Shown piece after piece: positions 58,767-64,000 of a DNA stretch of 64,000 nt. The notes beneath the pieces were generated by a model, which ran no database searches, was not told where the DNA came from, and worked only from the letters and a program-made list of their open reading frames with translations. This stretch comes from Deinococcus aestuarii (GTDB lineage Bacteria; Deinococcota; Deinococci; Deinococcales; Deinococcaceae). The DNA is taken from positions 1 through 64,000 of the forward strand of contig NZ_JAHKSN010000017.1 of assembly GCF_018863415.1 (NCBI RefSeq), given 5' to 3'. The translations under genes were made by a program, and so were the position numbers. The first letter of the stretch is position 1, and each line of letters opens with the position of its first letter.

Positions 58767-60316
58767 GAGATGCCTCCCGTCGGGGCCGTCTCACCGGGCG
58801 CGGTGTCCCCGTGCGCCATCGCGGTCATGATCGCGTCCTGGGTGAGTCCCTGACGCGGCAATTCCGCCACGCTGCGACCGTCGCGCATCACGACCACGCG
58901 GTCGGCGCCCTCCGCCAGCTCTTCGAGTTCGCTGGAGATCATCAGCACCCCCAGCCCCTCGCGGGCGAGTTCGCTCAGCAGCGCCTGAATCTCCCCTTTG
59001 GCCCCCACATCAATGCCGCGGGTGGGCTCGTCGAGAATCAGGAGCTTTGGGTTCATACACAGCCAGCGGGCGAGCAGAACCTTCTGCTGGTTGCCGCCCG
59101 ACAGCTCCCGGATCTTCTGCTCCGGCCCCGCCGTCTTGATTCCCAGACGCGCGATGAAGCGGTCCACGACCTCCGCCTGCCGCTTGGGATCGACGACGCC
59201 GTGGCGCGACAGGTGCGGCAGCAGCGCCAGCGTCAGGTTCTCGCGCACCGAGAGGTCGGGGATGATGCCCTCGGTCTTGCGATCCTCCGAGCAGAAGCCC
59301 AGCCCGGCGCGGATTGCGTCACGCGGGGAGTGGAAACTGGCTTTCCGGCCCGAGACGCGCACCTCGCCGCCCTCCAGCTCGTCGGCCCCGAACACGGCGC
59401 GGGCCGTTTCCGTGCGCCCGGAGCCCAGCAGGCCCGCCAGCCCCACGATCTCGCCCGCCCGCACGTCGAGGTCGGCGTCGCGGAGCATCGCGCCGGTTCG
59501 CAGGTCGCGGGCTTCGAGCAGCACGTCGCCCCGGGCCCCGCCGCCGCGCGAGAAGGCCGTCTCGCCCTCCCGGCGCAGCTCGCCGACCTCCTTGCCGAGC
59601 ATCCGGGCGACGAGTTCGAGCTTGCCGATCTCCCCTATGGGCCGCTCGTCCACCGTGCGCCCGTCGCGCATGATGGTCACGCGGTCGCACACGGCGTACA
59701 GCTCGTCGAGGCGGTGGGAGACGAAGATGACCGAGACGCCCTGCGCCTTGAGCTGCCGGATGACGCCGAAGAGGGTCTCCACCTCGCGATCGTCGAGCGA
59801 GGAGGTGGGCTCGTCCATGATGACGAGCTGGCTTTTGAAGGAGACGGCGCGGGCGATGGCGACCATCTGCTGCACGGCGACGCTGAAGTCCATCAGCGGA
59901 CGGGTCACGTCCACCCGGACCTCGAAGCGTTCGAGGAGTTCGCGCGCCTCGGCGTTCATCCGCCGCCAGTCGAGGAAGATTCCGCGCCGCAGCTCGCGCC
60001 CCAGGAAGATGTTCTCGGTGACCGAGCGGAAGCCGACGAGGTTGACCTCCTGGTAGATCGTGCTGATGCCGCCGCGCTGGGCTGCCTGTGGGGAGGTGAA
60101 CTCGACCTCGCGCCCGCCGAAGGTGACCGTGCCGCCGTCCTTGCGGTAGGCCCCGGTCAGAATCTTGATGAGGGTGGATTTCCCGGCGCCGTTCTGGCCG
60201 ATCAGGGCGTGGACCTCGCCGCGTCCGACCGTCAGGCGGGCTTCTTGCAGGGCGGGCACGCCGGAAAAACTCTTGTCGATGCCCCTCATAGCGAGGAGGG
60301 GGTGCTGTTGTTCCAC
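58763..60316 (-). CDS. ytfR: Sugar ABC transporter ATP-binding protein (YtfR-like)
   Basis: 517 residues, two fused nucleotide-binding domains as in RbsA/YtfR. Domain 1 Walker A GQNGAGKS, signature FSVAVQQMVAIARA (degenerate), Walker B LVIMDEPTSSL; domain 2 has a degenerate Walker A (GLLGSGRTE) and intact LSGGNQQKVLLARW with LLILDEPTRGIDVGAKGEIQ. GTG 60316 has AGAAGG upstream; GTG 60343 is an alternative. Confidence 0.9.
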   Translation of the reverse strand: MEQQHPLLAMRGIDKSFSGVPALQEARLTVGRGEVHALIGQNGAGKSTLIKILTGAYRKDGGTVTFGGREVEFTSPQAAQRGGISTIYQEVNLVGFRSVTENIFLGRELRRGIFLDWRRMNAEARELLERFEVRVDVTRPLMDFSVAVQQMVAIARAVSFKSQLVIMDEPTSSLDDREVETLFGVIRQLKAQGVSVIFVSHRLDELYAVCDRVTIMRDGRTVDERPIGEIGKLELVARMLGKEVGELRREGETAFSRGGGARGDVLLEARDLRTGAMLRDADLDVRAGEIVGLAGLLGSGRTETARAVFGADELEGGEVRVSGRKASFHSPRDAIRAGLGFCSEDRKTEGIIPDLSVRENLTLALLPHLSRHGVVDPKRQAEVVDRFIARLGIKTAGPEQKIRELSGGNQQKVLLARWLCMNPKLLILDEPTRGIDVGAKGEIQALLSELAREGLGVLMISSELEELAEGADRVVVMRDGRSVAELPRQGLTQDAIMTAMAHGDTAPGETAPTGGIS

Positions 60317-60410
60317 GGTGGCCTTCTCTGAAATGGCGGCCACGGCTGGTCGCCCTGAATGAAGGGAAGGGGCTCGCCTCCTGAGCCCATGCACAGACGT
60401 TTCGCCTGAG

Positions 60411-60423
60411 GCTCAGCATGACA
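60411..60423 (-). repeat. Partial copy of the rpoA-rplQ palindromic repeat
   Basis: The minus strand reads TGTCATGCTGAGC, identical over 13 bases to one arm of the repeat at 14806; the second arm is not recognisable. Confidence 0.45.
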
Positions 60424-60445
60424 GGTGAGGTGACCCGAAAGCCGG

Positions 60446-60473
60446 AAAAGGGTGCCGCGAGCCGGGCACCCTT
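60446..60473 (-). terminator. Terminator/stem-loop between ytfQ-like and ytfR-like genes
   Basis: On the minus strand AAGGGTGCC, an 8-base loop, GGCACCCTT and TT: a perfect 9-bp stem plus TTTT. It lies 14 bases after the binding-protein stop. Such loops commonly keep the binding protein mRNA more abundant than the transporter mRNA. Confidence 0.75.
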
Positions 60474-60487
60474 GGGGGAAGGTGAAC

Positions 60488-61468
60488 CTAGTAGGCCGAG
60501 GCGAGGCCAGCCTTGGCGGTCTCGGCGGTGTAGTCGCGGTCGGGGTTGATGATCTTGGCGGGGATCTTCTTGCCCGCCGCGTAGTCCTTGAGGGTGGCGA
60601 AGGCCTTGGGGCCGAAGCGCGGGTTGCACTCCACGACGTAGTTGACCTTGCCGTCCACGACGAGCTGCAAGATCTCCTTGCCGCCGTCGATGGACATGAT
60701 CATCACGTCCTTGCCCGGCTTCTTGCCCGCCGCCTCCAGCGCGGCGATGGCGCCAATCGCCATCTCGTCGTTGTGGGCGTACACCACGTTCACGTCGGGG
60801 TGCGCCTGAAGCAGCGTCTCCATGACCTGACGGCCCTTGTCGCGGGCGAAGTCGCCCGTCTGGGACGCCAGAATCCGCATGTTCGCGTTGCCCTTGATCG
60901 CGTCCTCGAAGCCCTTGCGGCGGTCGTTGGCGGGCGAGGAACCCGTCGTGCCCAGAAGCTGGATGATCCGCGCCTGGCCCTTCATGTTCCCCGCGAGCCA
61001 CTGCCCGACGCGCTGGCCCTCCTGAATGAAGTCGCTGCCGATAAAGGTCACGTAATCGACCCCGGCCTTGGCGAGGCTCTGGTCCACGTTGCGGTCGAGC
61101 AAGATCACGGGAATTCCGGCGGCCCGCGCCTTTTTCACGGCGGCGGCGAGCGGTTTTTCCTCGCGCGGGGCCAGGAAGATCGCGTCCACCCGCTGCGCGA
61201 TCATGGAGTCCACGTCGGCGACCTGCTTGGCCGCCGAGCCCGCCGCGTCGGTGTAGACCAGCCGGTAGCCGAGTTTCTTGGCCTCGTCCTGCATGCTCTT
61301 CGTCTGGGCGATCCGCCAGGGATTGTTGCTCTCGGTCTGCGCGAAGCCCACCTTGTAGGTCGCCTTCTGCGCGAGCTTCGGGAGCCCCTGCGCGACGGCG
61401 AACACGGTGAGGCCGGTGGCGCCCACGGCGGCGAGCGCCAGGGTCAGGGTGCGGGGGAATGGTTGCAT
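60488..61468 (-). CDS. ytfQ: Sugar ABC transporter substrate-binding protein (YtfQ-like)
   Basis: 326 residues. Signal peptide MQPFPRTLTLALAAVGATGL..., then a periplasmic-binding fold: YKVGFAQTESNNPWRIAQTK, VDAIFLAPREEKPLAAAVKK, IPVILLDRNVDQ, VYAHNDEMAIGAIAALEAAG. This resembles YtfQ, which binds galactofuranose, more closely than RbsB. ATG 61468 has AAGGAA upstream; a GTG two codons earlier is possible. Expected in the periplasm of this diderm-like organism. Confidence 0.9.
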   Translation of the reverse strand: MQPFPRTLTLALAAVGATGLTVFAVAQGLPKLAQKATYKVGFAQTESNNPWRIAQTKSMQDEAKKLGYRLVYTDAAGSAAKQVADVDSMIAQRVDAIFLAPREEKPLAAAVKKARAAGIPVILLDRNVDQSLAKAGVDYVTFIGSDFIQEGQRVGQWLAGNMKGQARIIQLLGTTGSSPANDRRKGFEDAIKGNANMRILASQTGDFARDKGRQVMETLLQAHPDVNVVYAHNDEMAIGAIAALEAAGKKPGKDVMIMSIDGGKEILQLVVDGKVNYVVECNPRFGPKAFATLKDYAAGKKIPAKIINPDRDYTAETAKAGLASAY

Positions 61469-61593
61469 AGGCACTTCCTTGTGTCTCTCACGGCGAGACC
61501 GGCCGCAGAACCGAAAGGACCGACGGGAGAACGCCAGAACAAACGACGAGACGGCTCACGCCCCGCCCGAACCTTGAATTGAGGTGATTCCAT

Positions 61594-61650
61594 TTAAGCA
61601 TCCCGCCAAGCGAAGATGTCAAGACACCTTCACCCGGGCGCCTTGACATC
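61594..61650 (-). promoter_or_regulatory. Promoter and putative operator of the ytfQ-like operon
   Basis: On the minus strand TTGACA (61622-61617), about 19 bases, TTAAAT form a promoter about 125 bases from the ATG. The -35 lies within a perfect 9-bp inverted repeat GATGTCAAG (61615-61623) / CTTGACATC (61642-61650) and a 10-bp palindrome TGTCAAGACA (61617-61626). A repressor bound there would block the -35. Confidence 0.6.
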
Positions 61651-61716
61651 TGAAGGCCGCTGTGAGTAGGGGAGAGACCAGGACTCGGGGGGCGGGCGCA
61701 CCCCGGCCTCCCGCCC

Positions 61717-61941
61717 CTATCGCCAGCGCTCCAGCGCCGCGTCGAGCTGCTCGGGGGTGAAGGGGGGCCGCCCTTCGTCCCGGACGTTTCCCTCCGGACT
61801 GCTGCCGACCGCATGCCACGCCACGCGGTCGGGAGAGCCGGGTGCTCCGGCCCGTCCGCCCTGCCCGGGCGGGCCGTCCGTGTCGGTGCCGGGGCGGGCG
61901 TCGCCGGGGCCGGGGGTGGGCCGTTGGTCGTTGACCTTCAT
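61717..61941 (-). CDS. Small hydrophilic hypothetical protein
   Basis: 74 residues, Gly/Pro/Asp-rich and probably disordered (MKVNDQRPTPGPGDARPGTD), with a final FTPEQLDAALERWR helix. AGGAGG four bases before the ATG supports translation. No family recognised. It stands alone between the ABC operon and the dehydrogenase genes. Confidence 0.6.
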   Translation of the reverse strand: MKVNDQRPTPGPGDARPGTDTDGPPGQGGRAGAPGSPDRVAWHAVGSSPEGNVRDEGRPPFTPEQLDAALERWR

Positions 61942-62087
61942 AACGCCTCCTGTGACGGGGGAGGAGCGGCCGGTCCCGGTGGCCTCCGCCTCCCGGGGGG
62001 CCCCGCCCGCGCCGCACGGTGGTGACGGGCACACGACACCACGCGGCGCGTGACCTCGGCGTGACTTCCGGTGACGCCCTCGCCGCG

Positions 62088-62116
62088 TTGACCTGCCGGA
62101 AGGCCCGCTCTAGGGT
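62088..62116 (+). promoter_or_regulatory. Promoter of the alcohol dehydrogenase unit
   Basis: TTGACC (62088-62093), 17 bases, TAGGGT (62111-62116). It lies about 46 bases ahead of the AGGAGG that serves the short upstream frame. Confidence 0.6.
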
Positions 62117-62162
62117 GAAGGCCGCCCCTTCGCCTCAAGTCACCCCCACGCCAGGAGGCGCC

Positions 62163-62219
62163 ATGCCGCGAACCCCCGCTCCTCGTCCCCAACCCGCCGA
62201 GGCCCCGTGCGAGCCCTGA
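62163..62219 (+). CDS. Short upstream ORF coupled to the dehydrogenase gene
   Basis: 18 residues, MPRTPAPRPQPAEAPCEP, Pro-rich. AGGAGG (62153-62158) is 4 bases ahead of its ATG, the best ribosome binding site in the region. It overlaps the dehydrogenase GTG at 62207 in another frame, and its TGA overlaps an in-frame ATG at 62219 (TGATG). It may feed ribosomes to the dehydrogenase or regulate it. Confidence 0.5.
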   Translation: MPRTPAPRPQPAEAPCEP

Positions 62220-63223
62220 TGTTCGAGGCGCCGTGGCAGATGCCGCTGCGCGAGGTGGACTCTCCCCGCCCCGCCCCCGGTGAGGTGCTCGTGCGGGTGC
62301 GCGCGGCGGGCGTGTGCGGCTCGGACGTGCACGGCTTCACGGGCTCGACCGGGCGGCGCTCCCCCGGCGTCATCATGGGCCACGAGTTCTGCGGCACCGT
62401 CGAGGCAACCGGAGAGGGGGTGTCCGGGTACGGCCCCGGCGACCGCGTGGTCGTCCAGCCCATCGTCTCCGACGGGACGTGCCCGCAGTGCCGCGCCGGA
62501 CGCCCGAACCTCTGCCTGAACCGCCGCGGCATCGGCTGGTCGGTGAACGGGGGCTACGCCGAGTTCGTCAGCGTGCCCCAGGGAAACGTCCTCCCCCTCC
62601 CCGCCGAGGTCGGCTGGCACGAGGGCGCCCTCGCCGAACCGCTCGCGGTGGCCCTGCATGCGGCGAACCTCACCCCGCTGGCGGTGGGGGACACGGTGGC
62701 GGTCCTGGGGGCGGGGCCGGTCGGGCTCCTCACGGTCCTCGCCCTGAAGTTGCGGGGGGCGGGCCGGGTCATCGTGAGCGACCTCAGCCCCCACCGCCTG
62801 GACCTCGCGCGGCGGCTCGGGGCGGACGGGGTGATCCACGCGACGGACACGGACCCGGTGGAGGAGGTGCGCCGCCTCACGGGCGGGCTCGGCGCCGACG
62901 CCGTGCTGGAGGTCGTGGGCGTCACGGCGACCGTGCGGCAGTCGGTGCAGATGGCCCGGAACGGGGGACACGTGACGTGGGTCGGCAACTCCGCCCCCAC
63001 CGTCGAGGTCCCCATGCAGGAGGTCGTGACGCGGGAGGTCACGGTGCGCGGGGCCTACGCCTTCGTGGACGAGTTCGCGCGGGCGGTGGAGTTGCTGCGC
63101 TCGGGGCGGGTGGACGTGACGCCCCTGATCGAGCGGGTGGCGGGACTAGAGGACGGCCCTGAACTCATCCACGACCTCGCGCGGGGAAGTCTCGACGCGG
63201 TGAAGGTGGTGCTCGAACCCTGA
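62207..63223 (+). CDS. Zinc-dependent alcohol (polyol/sorbitol-type) dehydrogenase
   Basis: 338 residues, medium-chain dehydrogenase. Catalytic zinc ligands in AAGVCGSDVHGFTG and GHEFCGTV; the structural-zinc region is partial (TCPQCRAGRPNLC, three Cys visible). NAD-binding GAGPVGLLTVLALK. Likely oxidises a sugar alcohol. Either GTG 62207 (MRALMFEAP) or ATG 62219, which overlaps the upstream ORF stop, may be used. A Gfo/Idh oxidoreductase follows with CTGA overlap. Confidence 0.9.
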   Translation: MRALMFEAPWQMPLREVDSPRPAPGEVLVRVRAAGVCGSDVHGFTGSTGRRSPGVIMGHEFCGTVEATGEGVSGYGPGDRVVVQPIVSDGTCPQCRAGRPNLCLNRRGIGWSVNGGYAEFVSVPQGNVLPLPAEVGWHEGALAEPLAVALHAANLTPLAVGDTVAVLGAGPVGLLTVLALKLRGAGRVIVSDLSPHRLDLARRLGADGVIHATDTDPVEEVRRLTGGLGADAVLEVVGVTATVRQSVQMARNGGHVTWVGNSAPTVEVPMQEVVTREVTVRGAYAFVDEFARAVELLRSGRVDVTPLIERVAGLEDGPELIHDLARGSLDAVKVVLEP

Positions 63224-64000
63224 GCGCGTCCCTGGGCTTTTTGATCGTCGGGCCGGGCAAGGTCGCGCACACGCACGCGGGGGCCCTGGCGGAGCTGCCC
63301 GGAGCCCGACTCGCCGCCGTCTGCGGGCGGAATGCCGAACGCACTGCCGCCTTCGCCGCCCGGTACGGGGCGCGGCCCTTCGCCGACCTGGGAGAAGCGG
63401 TGTGTGAGCCGGACGTTCACGCCGTCATCCTCTGCACGCCCCACCCCCTGCACGCGGACGCCGCCGTCCAGGCCGCGCGGGCGGGCAAGCACGTCTTCGT
63501 CGAGAAACCGCTTGCCCTGACCGTCGCGGACGCCGACCGGATGATCGCGGCGGCGCGGGACTCGGGCGTGAGGCTCGGCGTGGTCAGCCAGCGCCGCCTG
63601 TACGAGCCGGTCCAGCGGGTGAAGCGGGCGATTGAAGAGGGCAAGGTCGGTCGCCCCGTCCTCGGCACCCTCAGCCTGCTGGGGTGGCGCGGCCCCGAGT
63701 ATTACGCGATGGACGCCTGGCGCGGCACCTGGGCGGGGGAGGGCGGCGGCGTCCTCGTCAATCAGGCGGTGCATCAGCTCGACCTGCTCCAGTGGTTCAT
63801 GGGCCCCGTCCAGGAGGTGTCGGGCGCCTGGGCCAACCTCAACCACCCCGGGATCGAGGTGGAGGACACGGCGGTCGCCACCCTGCACTTCGCGGGCGGG
63901 GCGCTGGGCAGCGTCGTGGTGAGCAACGGCCAGAATCCGGGGCTGTGGGGCCGCGTCCACGTCCACGGCGCAAGCGGCGCGACGGTCGGTGTGCAGACGG
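63220..64000 (+). CDS. Gfo/Idh/MocA-family oxidoreductase (partial)
   Basis: At least 260 residues before the window ends. Rossmann start LGFLIVGPGKVAHTHAGALA, then HAVILCTPHPLHADAAVQAA and VFVEKPLALT with the family's catalytic Lys in EKP. GGGVLVNQAVHQLDLLQWFM contains the conserved His-x-x-Asp. No ATG/GTG is available before the first strand: CTG 63220 (overlapping the dehydrogenase TGA) or TTG 63241 must initiate. Sugar or inositol oxidation is inferred from context. Confidence 0.87.
   Translation, partial: MSASLGFLIVGPGKVAHTHAGALAELPGARLAAVCGRNAERTAAFAARYGARPFADLGEAVCEPDVHAVILCTPHPLHADAAVQAARAGKHVFVEKPLALTVADADRMIAAARDSGVRLGVVSQRRLYEPVQRVKRAIEEGKVGRPVLGTLSLLGWRGPEYYAMDAWRGTWAGEGGGVLVNQAVHQLDLLQWFMGPVQEVSGAWANLNHPGIEVEDTAVATLHFAGGALGSVVVSNGQNPGLWGRVHVHGASGATVGVQT

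Noticed and set aside
60452..61582. 376-codon plus-strand frame opposite the ytfQ-like gene
   Set aside because: Composition follows the complementary strand of a well-conserved binding protein; no domain.

Overview
The window is high-GC DNA that reads as a Deinococcus chromosome. The r-protein sequences and gene order fit this, as do the RecF and IF-1 sequences, a UvsE-type UV damage endonuclease, an MglB/MglA pair and a seven-gene Mrp/Mnh antiporter. At least 17 start codons have a TANNNT -10 hexamer only 5-9 bases upstream, the arrangement expected for the leaderless mRNAs reported in Deinococcus deserti. Species cannot be fixed from sequence reading alone. Nearly all dense frames opposite the genes are high-GC shadows and are omitted.

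Bases 1-15331 hold one long informational block: the tuf 3' end, the S10, spc and alpha ribosomal protein clusters, secY, adk, infA, rpmJ, rpoA and rplQ. Most junctions are ATGA/GTGA/TGATG overlaps. Internal terminators follow secY and adk, and infA has its own promoter. The block ends in a strong terminator after rplQ.

Bases 15332-31701 are mostly single genes and small operons: RBBP9-type hydrolase, thioredoxin, DUF309, NYN nuclease, plsX, MscS channel, FtsH, a lipoprotein, a MazG/DinB/Nudix trio, era, an SDR and a Yip1 protein. They are followed by a circularly permuted ATP-grasp / alpha-E / transglutaminase operon (minus strand) and a terC gene with a candidate manganese (yybP-ykoY) riboswitch.

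Bases 31702-38820 carry the mnhABCDEFG antiporter operon (minus strand). Its last, coupled gene is a GNAT acetyltransferase broken by an in-frame TAG.

Bases 38954-55547 are mixed. The standout is a 16-codon leader peptide containing Phe-Phe-Tyr-Trp-Phe, followed by a terminator/antiterminator pair, in front of DAHP synthase; it looks like an aromatic amino acid attenuator. Also here are DUF2256-uvsE, a DnaQ-like exonuclease, a phosphodiester glycosidase, mglBA, a Cu/Zn superoxide dismutase fused to a beta-propeller and coupled to a PQQ-type sugar dehydrogenase, a GGPP synthase with a decayed endonuclease V gene behind it, N-formylglutamate amidohydrolase, and recF-dciA.

Bases 55549-64000 are a sugar-uptake region. 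A YtfQRT-YjfF-type ABC transporter operon (minus strand) ends in a phytanoyl-CoA dioxygenase-like gene. Opposite it, on the plus strand, a zinc alcohol dehydrogenase and a Gfo/Idh/MocA oxidoreductase (cut by the window end) probably handle the imported carbohydrate.
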